From contig NZ_JAAVVZ010000007.1 of NCBI RefSeq assembly GCF_023910635.1, positions 1 to 64,000 of the forward strand: a DNA stretch of 64,000 nt, given 5' to 3'. How positions within the stretch are numbered: position 1 is the first letter of the stretch; each line of letters begins with the position of its first letter. The notes under the pieces were generated by a model, which saw only the letters and a list, made by a program, of their open reading frames with translations, was not told the DNA's origin and did no database searches. The position numbers were made by a program, and so were the translations under genes. Positions 17,299 through 25,133 of the stretch are shown here, one piece after another. This DNA is from Sphingorhabdus sp. (GTDB lineage Bacteria; Pseudomonadota; Alphaproteobacteria; Sphingomonadales; Sphingomonadaceae).

Positions 17299-17725
17299 GA
17301 CGCTCGCCTCGATTGCGGGGATTAGGGCGATTGCGGCAAGGCTGGCGGAGGCCAAATGCGTAGCGGCGGACCGTGATGTTGTTGCTGCCAAACGTAAGCA
17401 GAAGCAGCAGCAGGATCATCTTGAGCTTACGGTGAGTGGTTGGGAACGGGCCATCGGGGCATCGACGTTCGACCCGGCGAGCAACGGCTTTTGGGGTCAT
17501 GCCATTAACAACTCCGTTGCTGAGGTCGAAATAGCCGGGGACAATGTTGCGCAAAAAAACGGCGTTCTAAACAGGGCTCGGTCTCAGTTGTCAGTCATGA
17601 TCGCCAACGAGAGATGCGCTCATTCCTTGCTTTCAAAAGCCCGAAAAAAGCGGCTCAGCGAAATCGAAGACCGGCATTTGGCCGAACAGGCCGACCGGAT
17701 TACGCGACTGGAAATGCGGCGATGA
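17273..17725 (+). CDS. fliJ: FliJ-like coiled-coil export protein
   Basis: The 150-residue product from ATG 17273 (GGGGAG eleven bases upstream) is rich in charged helical sequence (RLAEAKCVAADRDVVAAKRK, and a C-terminal LSKARKKRLSEIEDRHLAEQ). FliJ is a small coiled coil that acts as stalk in the FliI ring and is poorly conserved. The position directly after fliI and overlapping its last 26 bases supports this identity. The internal Trp/Gly segment (WERAIGASTFDPASNGFWG) is unusual for FliJ, so it might have an extra binding surface. Confidence 0.72.
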   Translation: MSRSRRRVETLASIAGIRAIAARLAEAKCVAADRDVVAAKRKQKQQQDHLELTVSGWERAIGASTFDPASNGFWGHAINNSVAEVEIAGDNVAQKNGVLNRARSQLSVMIANERCAHSLLSKARKKRLSEIEDRHLAEQADRITRLEMRR

Positions 17726-18417
17726 CGATAATAGCCGAACGCCAGTTACATGCTGCGTCGCAGCAAGGACCAATTCGTTCGCGTGCTGGCGATCAATCTT
17801 TTGCCTGGCGAATCGAGGCGGGCGACCGCGCTAAAGATATCATAAAGGATAAGGCGCTGGGCTTTTCAGAGGTAGGTTTGCTCGGCCTTCATTATGCACA
17901 TGATTTATCAAACAATGTGGCAGACCAATCGGGCTCGATAAGTGGAACGGATTTTACGCCGGAGGCAATGGTCCCGACCAGCGCAAACCCGACCGGCGCA
18001 AAACTTTTTGAAAGTGCGTTGATAATATCTGACAATGAAACTGTATTGATCAACGTGCCCCGAAACCGCGGCGAGACTAGCGGTAGTGTAAATGCAACAG
18101 AGCCGAATCGATCCTTACAAAATCTCGCACCTTCATTACCTTCGTTAGAGATTAAGGTCGTTGGCCTCGATGAGACGGCAAATGAATTGCCGTCACCCGT
18201 TTCGAAAATATTCCAAAAGGTTATATCACAAAGCTGCCCCGGCAGTAAATTCGGTTTAACGGTCATCGAAACACCCCACGGAATTTCGATAATCTGCAAA
18301 GAATTGGCTGTTTCAGAAAATGAAATTCAAGAATTAAACGACCTTGCGGAACAAATTGCGAAGGATTTCGGCGTGACACTTCGGCGTCTCGTCGTTAATG
18401 GAAAAAACAACGTTTAG
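17722..18417 (+). CDS. Unrecognised protein in the hook-length (fliK) position
   Basis: The ATG at 17722 overlaps the fliJ stop (ATGA) and gives 231 residues. The sequence has a Ser/Asn-rich, probably disordered middle and a folded-looking end (GSKFGLTVIETPHGISIICK, then EIQELNDLAEQIAKDFGVTL). It lies between fliJ and flgD, where fliK usually is, and FliK proteins share this disordered-plus-C-terminal-domain layout. I cannot find the FliK C-terminal leucine pattern with certainty. The AT content is higher than in neighbours. Best reading: fast-evolving FliK-like hook-length regulator. Confidence 0.5.
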   Translation: MTIIAERQLHAASQQGPIRSRAGDQSFAWRIEAGDRAKDIIKDKALGFSEVGLLGLHYAHDLSNNVADQSGSISGTDFTPEAMVPTSANPTGAKLFESALIISDNETVLINVPRNRGETSGSVNATEPNRSLQNLAPSLPSLEIKVVGLDETANELPSPVSKIFQKVISQSCPGSKFGLTVIETPHGISIICKELAVSENEIQELNDLAEQIAKDFGVTLRRLVVNGKNNV

Positions 18418-18425
18418 GAGGGTTT

Positions 18426-18827
18426 ATGGCACTTGCACCGACATCATCAACGGGCGCTACGGCGCAAAATGCTTTTGGTTTGGAGTTTCAGTCGCTCCTT
18501 CGCATAATTCTGACTCAGCTCACCTATCAGGATCCGCTAAAGCCGCTGGAAAACAGCGAATTCGTTTCGCAACTCGCGCAATTCTCGCAGCTTCAGCAAA
18601 CGCAGTCGCTCAACGACCAGATTACAAGCCTGCTGTCGGCGCAGTCGGCGACGCAAGCGACGGCATTGCTGGGCAAAACGATCGATGTGAGTGCTGGCGC
18701 GTCAACTGTCTCGGGTGAAGTAAAGTCCGTTTCGTTTACGTCCGGGCAACCCACGGTGACCATACAGACGGCAACCGGGCAGACGATTTCCAACCTTTCA
18801 ATCGCAAATATTGCGCAAGTTCGCTGA
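18426..18827 (+). CDS. flgD: Hook cap scaffold FlgD, short form
   Basis: The perfect AGGAGG at 18417-18422 precedes ATG 18426. The N-terminal FlgD signature FGLEFQSLLRIILTQLTYQD-PLKPLENSEFVSQLAQFSQL is intact. After LLGKTIDVSAGASTVSGEVK the protein ends in one short beta domain at 133 residues, whereas typical FlgD has about 220 with an additional FnIII-like domain. FlgD caps the growing hook and is discarded when hook assembly ends. The missing domain suggests a minimal version, as found in some alphaproteobacterial systems. Confidence 0.9.
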   Translation: MALAPTSSTGATAQNAFGLEFQSLLRIILTQLTYQDPLKPLENSEFVSQLAQFSQLQQTQSLNDQITSLLSAQSATQATALLGKTIDVSAGASTVSGEVKSVSFTSGQPTVTIQTATGQTISNLSIANIAQVR

Positions 18828-18839
18828 GGAGCAGGGGCT

Positions 18840-20033
18840 ATGTTAGGAGCAATTTACACGGGGCTGAGCGGGCTGAATGCTTTCAGCAAGGGCCTGCAGA
18901 CGATTAGTAATAACGTGGCTAACTTGAATTCGCCCGGGTTCAAGGCGACCTCGACAAACTTCAGCGACATATTCAGCTATGGCGGCGGCGGGCTGACATT
19001 TTTCCGCGGGTCTGACAATGTTCAGGTCGGAAATGGGGTCCGCTTTGGCGACCCGCGAACTGATTTCAGCCAAGGCGATTTGCGCCAGTCGGAAGGCGAT
19101 CTTGATCTCGGCATTCGGGGCAGCGGTTTCCTTGTTTTGTTGAACAACGGCAAAACCTATTATGCCCGCACTGGCCAGTTCGTAGTCGATAAAGACGGCT
19201 TTATTTCGCAACAGGGCGACAGCGGTTACCGGCTCGGCGTGCTTGATAGTTCGGGCAGGGCAGTGGCGCTCAACATTGACACGCGGCGCACCAGCGCACC
19301 GGTGGCGACCACGACGATCAAATTTGCCGACAACCTTTCCTCGTCTGCGACGACGGCAACGGTCGCCGATTTGGCAGTTTACGACGCGCAAGGCGGCAAG
19401 CAGACCTGGCAGGTCAAGTTCGACAAGGCTCCCAATACGCAAGGCGAATGGACGGTAACCGTGACCGATCAGACCGGCACGAATCTGGGTACCTCTGCGC
19501 TGAAATTCACGGGCAGCGCGGTTGATCCGACCACCCAAAAACTGACTTTCACATCCACTTCGCCGGGCGGGACTCCGCTCTTGGTCGTGCTCGATTTCTC
19601 ATCAGGCGTAACGTCGTTTTCGGCGGGAACGACATCGACCCTGCGATCGGCTTCGATCGACGGTAACGGCGTTGGTGCGCTTTCGGGCGTTACCGTAGAT
19701 GCAGAGGGCCAGGTCAAGCTCACTTATTCAAACGAGAAAACCGATCTGTTGGGTGCCGTTGCAATCGCCGATTTCCGCGACCCTCAGCAGTTGCGCCGGG
19801 TCGGCGGCGGTCTATTCGAAAATAACGGTTCAGGCCCGACCCGAGTTATCGCCAGCAATACCGATGGCGTGGGCCGTCTTGTTTCCAAACAGATCGAGGC
19901 ATCGAACGTCGATCTGTCGCAGCAATTTGGCGATCTCATTCTGATTCAGCGCGGCTTTCAGGCATCCTCTCAGGTCGTCAGTGCGACCAATGACATGATC
20001 CAGCAATTATTTGGAATCCGAGGTCAGGGTTGA
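18840..20033 (+). CDS. flgE: Flagellar hook protein FlgE
   Basis: A 397-residue axial protein: N-terminus MLGAIYTGLSGLNAFSKGLQ with TISNNVANLNSPGFKAT; the D1 segment GDLRQSEGDLDLGIRGSGFL; central FlgE domain; and C-terminal helix IEASNVDLSQQFGDLILIQR. FlgE polymerises into the hook, the universal joint of the flagellum. Ribosome site GAGGAG at about 18826-18831. A real hook gene argues that this is a flagellum-type rather than an injectisome system even though no filament genes are present. The stop overlaps the next TTG start. Confidence 0.94.
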   Translation: MLGAIYTGLSGLNAFSKGLQTISNNVANLNSPGFKATSTNFSDIFSYGGGGLTFFRGSDNVQVGNGVRFGDPRTDFSQGDLRQSEGDLDLGIRGSGFLVLLNNGKTYYARTGQFVVDKDGFISQQGDSGYRLGVLDSSGRAVALNIDTRRTSAPVATTTIKFADNLSSSATTATVADLAVYDAQGGKQTWQVKFDKAPNTQGEWTVTVTDQTGTNLGTSALKFTGSAVDPTTQKLTFTSTSPGGTPLLVVLDFSSGVTSFSAGTTSTLRSASIDGNGVGALSGVTVDAEGQVKLTYSNEKTDLLGAVAIADFRDPQQLRRVGGGLFENNGSGPTRVIASNTDGVGRLVSKQIEASNVDLSQQFGDLILIQRGFQASSQVVSATNDMIQQLFGIRGQG

Positions 20034-20824
20034 CGCAAGAACATAGCGACTGGTTACCCTTTGACGCGCTGACCAGTCCCGCCGTTACATCTGCCTTCGA
20101 ACCGGTAGTCACCGCTTGGTCGCAGCGCTGGTTCGGTGCCCGCCCGTTCGAACTCGCACGCGTTCGCTCCCAACAAGGTGGCCGGTCTTTGAAATCCGCC
20201 AAAGCTGAATGGCGTGCCTTTGGGCATGGCATTTTCATCGATTGCGCAGAGAAAACGCAACTCGCGGTTGCCGGGCATGCGTTACATATGTCCAGCCGCG
20301 AGCATAAGTTGTCCAGCGATGACGAAGGCCTGATGTTGCTTTTTTCTGAGCGGATCACAGCTGATCTCGCTAGCGGTATGGCTGGAATAGTCGGTGATGA
20401 AAAAGGTCCGAGGCAAACTTCGACCTCAGGTCATCCGTTCGAACATAGCGGTGGCTTGGAGCTGCAGATTAGCGGAGGACCGGATTCGACGATAATGGTC
20501 GGCATTTCTTCGTCTGCTTTGACCAGATTACGCAAGTCGCAGTGCAGCCGCCATGTGCCTCAAAGAATACCGGATGTATCGATTGTAGACGTCCTGAGCC
20601 CAGTGAATGTGCGCTATTTAGCTGACATCGGCTGCGCCACTATGTCTGCGCTCGATCTGCATAACATGACGCACGGCGACGTCGTCATACTAGATCGGGT
20701 TTTGACGGATCCGATTGAAATAAAAGCAGAAAGTTCGGGCCGCCTACTTTTGACAGCAGTGCTTAGACAAAATGAAGGGCGCCTAGAACTCACTGCCCAC
20801 AAATTTGAAGGAAGTGAAACGTGA
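20030..20824 (+). CDS. fliM: FliM-like C-ring protein, shortened
   Basis: The 264-residue product starts with TTG at 20030, overlapping the flgE stop. The C-terminal part has an SpoA-like pattern (VLSPVNVRYLADIGCATMSA, MTHGDVVILDRVLTDPIEIK, then a final strand set) as in FliM/FliN. The N-terminal part lacks the canonical CheY-binding LSQxEIDALL motif; only LPFDALTSP is vaguely similar, and the GGXG motif used to bind FliG is not recognisable. Position before fliN-fliO-fliP supports FliM. It likely forms the cytoplasmic ring but may not interact with a FliG. Confidence 0.7.
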   Translation: MTQEHSDWLPFDALTSPAVTSAFEPVVTAWSQRWFGARPFELARVRSQQGGRSLKSAKAEWRAFGHGIFIDCAEKTQLAVAGHALHMSSREHKLSSDDEGLMLLFSERITADLASGMAGIVGDEKGPRQTSTSGHPFEHSGGLELQISGGPDSTIMVGISSSALTRLRKSQCSRHVPQRIPDVSIVDVLSPVNVRYLADIGCATMSALDLHNMTHGDVVILDRVLTDPIEIKAESSGRLLLTAVLRQNEGRLELTAHKFEGSET

Positions 20825-21165
20825 TAAAGTCCGAAGCCAAATCCGACACCGAAACTGTTGATCGAGTTGCCGAAAAAAAAATGATGGCTGGTGAGAAGTC
20901 AATTGCTGCCGAGAAAGCGATTGAACGGCTGGACCCCGAGATTTTTGGCGATGTCAAAGTCGAATTGATGGCAAGCCTCGGCAGGGGCAAACTGACAGTA
21001 AGCGAACTTGTCAATCTCGCAAGCGATATGGTGGTCCCACTCGATACCCCGCTGAACGGGCTTGTCGAACTTAAATTCAAGGAACATGTTGTCGCCAGAG
21101 GAGAAATTGTCTCGGTTGGCGATCAGTTTGGCGTTCGGATCTCGGAAATTGTTGCGCGCAAATAG
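20821..21165 (+). CDS. fliN: C-ring protein FliN
   Basis: A 114-residue protein whose C-terminal 65 residues match the SpoA domain of FliN: LMASLGRGKLTVSELVNLAS, then PLNGLVELKFKEHVVARGEI and VSVGDQFGVRISEI. The N-terminal 50 residues are charged and helical. FliN builds the bottom of the C-ring and binds FliH, helping dock export substrates. The GTG start overlaps the fliM stop. FliN alone can support an export platform without rotation. Confidence 0.92.
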   Translation: MIKSEAKSDTETVDRVAEKKMMAGEKSIAAEKAIERLDPEIFGDVKVELMASLGRGKLTVSELVNLASDMVVPLDTPLNGLVELKFKEHVVARGEIVSVGDQFGVRISEIVARK

Positions 21166-21167
21166 TC

Positions 21168-21542
21168 ATGCGAATCCGGGCCATCCATAGCGTAGCAATT
21201 CTGTCTGCCCTGTTGGCGCATGCCCCGATTCAGGCACAGCAGCTGGCGCAAGGTGGTGGGGTGGAAATTTCCGTATGGCGGGTGGTATTTTCATTCCTGT
21301 TTTGCATCACGCTTGCCGCCGGTGCAATATTCGCGCTCAGGCGCAAATTGCCGACGAGTACCCTGTTTAAGCGGGTTGGGGCTGACAGGCTGAAGCTGGT
21401 CGAGCAGATTTCGCTGGGACCGCAGCGGGGCATCTATCTGATCGAACTCGACGGAAAAGAATATCTGGCTTTATTCTCGCAGCAGGGGGCGAGTTTGACC
21501 CCGACAGGTGGCGCACCCGTCGTGACGGGTACCGACGAATGA
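21168..21542 (+). CDS. fliO: Flagellar export gate chaperone FliO
   Basis: The 124-residue product has a signal-like N-terminus ending APIQAQ, a membrane helix (VWRVVFSFLFCITLAAGAIF) and a cytosolic beta tail with RLKLVEQISLGPQRGIYLIE, the usual FliO/FliZ pattern. FliO assists assembly of FliP rings. It is placed directly before fliP and overlaps it by four bases. The short form is typical of Alphaproteobacteria. Confidence 0.88.
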   Translation: MRIRAIHSVAILSALLAHAPIQAQQLAQGGGVEISVWRVVFSFLFCITLAAGAIFALRRKLPTSTLFKRVGADRLKLVEQISLGPQRGIYLIELDGKEYLALFSQQGASLTPTGGAPVVTGTDE

Positions 21543-22273
21543 GCCGGTCCGTGGCGCGGTTCGGCGCAATTTTCCTTGCATGCATGTTGGCGATTGGATT
21601 GTCTGGCAATGCTTTTGCGCGACCGCTGGACAGCGCGCTTCCTGCTGATTCAACCGAACTGGTGCGTACGGCATTGCTCCTCGGGCTGATGGCATTCATC
21701 CCCTCGATAGTCATCTGCATGACGTCGTTCGTGCGTATCGTGATTGTCCTGTCTATGATCCGTCATGCGCTGGGCATGCCGGAGACGCCGCCGAACTCAG
21801 TGTTGGTTAGCCTTGCGCTGTTTCTGACGGCGCTGTCGATGGCGCCGACGATGCAGAATGTTGCCGACAACGGTGTTCAGCCTTTCCTCGCTGGCAAGAT
21901 ATCGATTGAAACGGGAATGGAAAGGGCTAGCGCGCCGTTGCGGGAGTTCATGTTAAGGCAGGTTCGGGACAAGGATCTGAAAACGGTGTACGCTATCGCT
22001 AAAGAGCCCTTGCCGCCTTCCGCCGCCGACGTCGGTTTGATGCAGCTGACACCGGCCTTCATGCTCAACGAACTGCGGACGGCATTTACCATTGGCTTTG
22101 TCATACTGCTGCCTTTCCTTTTAATTGATCTCGTGGTCTCCGCCATATTGCTGTCGCTGGGAATGCTAATGGTTCCGCCGGCGACGATATCACTGCCGCT
22201 CAAAATTCTGATGTTTGTATTGATTGATGGTTGGAGTCTAATATTGGAAGGGGTGCTGGGAAGCTTCCGATAG
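21539..22273 (+). CDS. fliP: Flagellar export gate protein FliP
   Basis: A 244-residue inner-membrane protein with cleavable signal peptide (ending NAFARPL) and characteristic segments: MTSFVRIVIVLSMIRHALGM, PETPPNSVLVSLALFLTALS, LMQLTPAFMLNELRTAFTIG, and the final LGMLMVPPATISLPLKILMF. FliP forms the pentameric heart of the export gate with FliQ and FliR. Unusually, fliP lies at the opposite end of the operon from fliQ-fliR, an order that differs from fliPQR clusters. Its stop is two bases from the sigma factor start. Confidence 0.96.
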   Translation: MSRSVARFGAIFLACMLAIGLSGNAFARPLDSALPADSTELVRTALLLGLMAFIPSIVICMTSFVRIVIVLSMIRHALGMPETPPNSVLVSLALFLTALSMAPTMQNVADNGVQPFLAGKISIETGMERASAPLREFMLRQVRDKDLKTVYAIAKEPLPPSAADVGLMQLTPAFMLNELRTAFTIGFVILLPFLLIDLVVSAILLSLGMLMVPPATISLPLKILMFVLIDGWSLILEGVLGSFR

Positions 22274-22275
22274 CG

Positions 22276-23040
22276 ATGGCAGCGCGCTCGCCTTTACCCG
22301 TGGGTCCATCGCCCCAAATACCGGAGGAAGAAGCCGCGCTGTGGGATGCTTGCAAGCTGCAAAATTCTGCAAAAGCGCGCGAGCGGCTTTTTTTGCGGTA
22401 TCTGCCGTTGGCAAAACGAATTTCTGCTCGATTTGTCCGTGACAATCATTCGACCCCGGTCGAATTTCAGGAGCTGTCGCAAATGGCAAGCACCGGCCTA
22501 CTTGAGGCCATCGACAATTTCAACCCGGCGCTTGGCGTCCCTTTCCGGTTTTACTGCCCTAGGCGAATTTCTGGTTCGATCCTCAACGGTCTTGCCAAAT
22601 TGAGCGAAGTGAATCACCAGATAAGCCTTCGTAAGCGTTTGGCGCGCGAACGCCTGCGGTCGATTTCTCATGACAATGCCAAGCCGAAAAAGATCGACGA
22701 TGCGCTCGATATTCTCGGCGATATTGCGGCTGAATTGGCATTGGGCATGATGCTCGACAGCAGCGCGATATATCAGGAAAGCGAGCGCGATCCTGCGAAA
22801 GATGCCTATGACACGTTGGTCTGGAAGCAGGCGATAGGACAGATGCGCCGCGAGCTGGAGGCGCTGCCGGAGCGTGATCGCGACGTACTGCGATATCATT
22901 ATCTTGAGTCAATGGGCTTTGACGAAATCGGCAATTTGTTGGGCGTAACTAAAGGGCGAATATCGCAAATTCACAAGGCGGCGATTGCATTGTTGCGAAA
23001 GCGGGTGTCTAATAATGGTAGGTTCAGGCTAGAAGGATAG
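22276..23040 (+). CDS. fliA: Flagellar sigma factor FliA (sigma-28 type)
   Basis: The 254-residue protein from ATG 22276 carries sigma region 2 (RERLFLRYLPLAKRISARFV, VEFQELSQMASTGLLEAIDN) and region 4 with a helix-turn-helix (LPERDRDVLRYHYLESMGFD, EIGNLLGVTKGRISQIHKAA). It is a sigma-70 family member of the FliA group. FliA normally transcribes late genes such as flagellin and motor genes, none of which is in the window, so it must act on distant promoters or on this cluster. It sits two bases after fliP and is part of the operon. Confidence 0.88.
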   Translation: MAARSPLPVGPSPQIPEEEAALWDACKLQNSAKARERLFLRYLPLAKRISARFVRDNHSTPVEFQELSQMASTGLLEAIDNFNPALGVPFRFYCPRRISGSILNGLAKLSEVNHQISLRKRLARERLRSISHDNAKPKKIDDALDILGDIAAELALGMMLDSSAIYQESERDPAKDAYDTLVWKQAIGQMRRELEALPERDRDVLRYHYLESMGFDEIGNLLGVTKGRISQIHKAAIALLRKRVSNNGRFRLEG

Positions 23041-23046
23041 GCGGGA

Positions 23047-23649
23047 ATGAGTGAGGGCTACGAAGCAGGCATATTGTGCCCCGACGATACGATGGCGTCG
23101 ATCGTCCGTCAGTTGCAAACCGATGACGCGGGCGGGCTTGCTACCATCGCAAGTATGCAGATCAGTTATCCGCTCGACCCGCGCCTGCATTTTGTTCGCG
23201 GCTCGGTTCTGGCCGGACTGCAACGATATGACGAGGGCCGCAGCGCGATGGCACGGGCAATCGAGATTGCACCGGATTATGCGCTTGCCCGTTTCCAGCT
23301 CGGGTTTCTCGACCTGACATCGGGCAGGGCGGTCGATGCTATCGGCGTATGGCAACCGTTGTTTAACCTTCCCGAAGACGAACCGCTCCGGATTTTTGCC
23401 GAAGGGCTCACCAATCTAGCGGGCGATAACTTTTCCGAGGCCCGACGGTTGCTGAATAAAGGCATCGAACTCAACACCGAAAACCCGCTTATCAGTACCG
23501 ACATGCAATTGATACTCGATGAAATCAAAGACAGCCCTCGGGCACCGTCAACCGAGATTTCACCAGACCAGTCAGTTCCGTCGTCCGCAGCGCATATGCT
23601 CTTGCAGCAATTTGAGCTGAAAGACAGCGTGAACGCCAAGAAGCACTGA
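23047..23649 (+). CDS. Small TPR protein after fliA
   Basis: A 200-residue protein with three TPR-like pairs: DPRLHFVRGSVLAGLQRYDE with GRSAMARAIEIAPDYALARF, then LGFLDLTSGRAVDAIGVWQP, and FAEGLTNLAGDNFSEARRLL. It has no signal peptide, so it is cytoplasmic. It shares its last base with the next gene start (ATGG after TGA overlap), so the two are translated together. Resembles export chaperone-type TPR proteins of type III systems; a role in holding a substrate or regulator is inference only. Confidence 0.72.
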   Translation: MSEGYEAGILCPDDTMASIVRQLQTDDAGGLATIASMQISYPLDPRLHFVRGSVLAGLQRYDEGRSAMARAIEIAPDYALARFQLGFLDLTSGRAVDAIGVWQPLFNLPEDEPLRIFAEGLTNLAGDNFSEARRLLNKGIELNTENPLISTDMQLILDEIKDSPRAPSTEISPDQSVPSSAAHMLLQQFELKDSVNAKKH

Positions 23650-24002
23650 TGGACCCGATTTCGAACACTGACCGCTTTGTTATTCTGTTGCGGCAGAAGC
23701 TGGCGGAGCGGGCACAGACGAAGAAGACTTCGCCTACTGCAGCAACGGATGCTAAACCAACGGTCAGTCATTACGCGGTGCGCGCGGTCGCTGGACGGAC
23801 CGCAAGGGCTGGTGTGGAAGACCGCAAATTGCGGCGGACCATTGTGGAACAATTATTGGTCGACCGCTTTGGCGCCGCGCTGGTCAACGAGGCCCGTTTT
23901 CAGCAGATTTTAGATCAAGTATCGGAGCTGATGGCGTCCGATCCGAATTTGGGCGACTTGTTCGCCGAAGTTATGGCCCACGTGCGAGCCAACGCTGCAT
24001 GA
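23649..24002 (+). CDS. Unrecognised 117-residue protein closing the flagellar operon
   Basis: The product begins MDPISNTDRFVILLRQKLAE, has a basic Thr/Ala-rich middle and a helical C-terminus (RKLRRTIVEQLLVDRFGAAL, ARFQQILDQVSELMASDPNL). I do not recognise a family. It is coupled to the TPR gene (overlap of one base). Because it ends the operon right after fliA and no flgM is seen, an anti-sigma or export-substrate role is conceivable, but nothing in the sequence proves this. It stops 16 bases before the guaA fragment, the left edge of the island. Confidence 0.6.
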   Translation: MDPISNTDRFVILLRQKLAERAQTKKTSPTAATDAKPTVSHYAVRAVAGRTARAGVEDRKLRRTIVEQLLVDRFGAALVNEARFQQILDQVSELMASDPNLGDLFAEVMAHVRANAA

Positions 24003-24018
24003 GCTGTATCGCCCATGC

Positions 24019-24087
24019 TCACTCCCACTCAATAGTACCGGGCGGCTTGCTGGTGTATTCATAAACTACCCTGTTAATCCCCTTCAC
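24019..24087 (-). other. guaA: guaA 3'-end fragment: probable attachment site of the island
   Basis: Read on the minus strand this gives VKGINRVVYEYTSKPPGTIE-WE and a stop, the exact C-terminus of GMP synthase (glutamine-hydrolysing), with a stop codon immediately upstream and no rest of the gene. The 3' end of guaA is a well-known integration site for genomic islands. A lone 22-codon copy is what remains on the chromosome side when an element integrates and rebuilds guaA with its own copy. Orientation predicts the complete guaA beyond the right edge of the window, so the island begins at about 24.09 kb. Confidence 0.8.
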
Positions 24088-24220
24088 CTAGTTGATGTTT
24101 CGATTGCTCACGCGACTCAAAAAGGCGCTTTCGAAGGGGTAGATGCAATCTCGCCGACTGTTTTGCCATACCCTCCTTCGGTCCGCCTACATCCCGACGA
24201 CCTCGAACGTGGTTACGGGC

Positions 24221-24482
24221 TTAGCCCGCCGCCACGACCGGTGCCCGACATTCTTCTCCCCTGCTCATCACCGCCCAGACGATGCGTGCAGTCTTGTTCG
24301 CAAGAGCGACAGTAACAGCATACGCGGCTTTCGTGCGAGCATCTGTTCAAGCCATAAGCCCGCAGGCGCCCCGCGTTTGCTGGCATGGAGCACGACGGCG
24401 CTGCTGCCCAGGATTAGCAGTCGTCGCAACGTTCGTTCGCCCATCTTCGAGATCGCACCGAGCCGCAGTTGGCAGCCGTGCG
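24221..24482 (-). pseudogene. IS110-family transposase C-terminal remnant
   Basis: Minus-strand frames show KMGERTLRRLLILGSSAVVL and, after a frameshift, AAYAVTVALANKTARIVWAV with MSRGEEC, the standard end of IS110/IS1111 transposases. The frame change and missing N-terminus show it is dead. It directly abuts an IS3 orfA fragment, so two elements recombined or one inserted into the other and was then deleted. Confidence 0.7.
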
Positions 24483-24611
24483 CCAGTTCCAGTTATAAAG
24501 CGTCGCCTCCGATACGCCGTGCCGACGGGCAAGGTCAGCCGTCTTCGCGCCTGCCTCTGCCTCCTTCAGCACACCGATAATCTGCTCTTCTGTAAACCGT
24601 AATCGCTTCAT
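24483..24611 (-). pseudogene. IS3-family orfA remnant
   Basis: The minus-strand frame MKRLRFTEEQIIGVLKEAEA continues GAKTADLARRHGVSEATLYN-W, the helix-turn-helix half of an IS3-family (IS407-like) OrfA. It breaks after YNW, where the IS110 remnant starts. A similar start sequence, also broken, is seen at about 41790-41812 on the minus strand. Confidence 0.78.
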
Positions 24612-24661
24612 CGTTCCGTCCTTCTCTCAAGGGCCGGACTCTAATTATAAATGGAGGGAAT

Positions 24662-24850
24662 TTAAGGGGTCACGTCAATGCTGATATTGCCGGGCACATT
24701 TAACTTTCCAGTCATATGCCAACCGGCCTGCTCCAACAGCACGACAGCGTGAGCGCCAGAGGCGACGGCGAGCCCTATTTCTGCCAGATGGAGCGTCATG
24801 GTTTCGGTGTTGCACAAGGGCAGTACCAGCCCTGCACCCTTGCCGTGCTC
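24662..24850 (-). pseudogene. IS630-family transposase remnant
   Basis: The minus-strand frame contains LVLPLCNTETMTLHLAEIGL and VASGAHAVVLLEQAGWHMTG-KLNVPGNISI, the DDE region of IS630-type transposases (DQAGWH motif, here EQAGWH). It lacks start and end and its first catalytic Asp block. It joins a parE-like fragment on the other strand near 24850. Confidence 0.7.
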
Positions 24851-25000
24851 TGGAATGCTGGGCCACCGGGCATGGTCGCTGGTACACGCGAACTCACCAC
24901 GCACCGGAGCTATCGCATCATCTATGAGGTCGGGGGCGATATGATCTGGATTTTGGTTGTGATCCATACAGCGCGACAATGGCCTCCTCTAAAGAGTTGA
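24851..25000 (+). pseudogene. ParE/RelE-type toxin C-terminal fragment
   Basis: The + strand frame PGMVAGTRELTTHRSYRIIY followed by EVGGDMIWILVVIHTARQWP and a stop matches the C-terminal half of ParE-like toxins (RELTTHRSYRIVYEV...VHTARQWPP). The N-terminal half has been replaced by the IS630 remnant, so no active toxin is expected. No antitoxin gene is adjacent. Confidence 0.68.
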
Positions 25001-25133
25001 TGGGACGCCCCCCGTGAATGTCCTCGGCGTGTGTGCCAAATTCGCCTTAACGCACGATTCCACACTCAACCGGAACTGACCCCTATTTAACGTCGCGCAG
25101 ATCAAGTTCCCGTTTGATCTTGCAAATGTGACG

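Noticed and set aside
24716-24850. N-terminal extension of the parE-like frame on the + strand.
   Set aside because: This part lies over the IS630 remnant and has no ParE-like sequence; only the C-terminal part is real.
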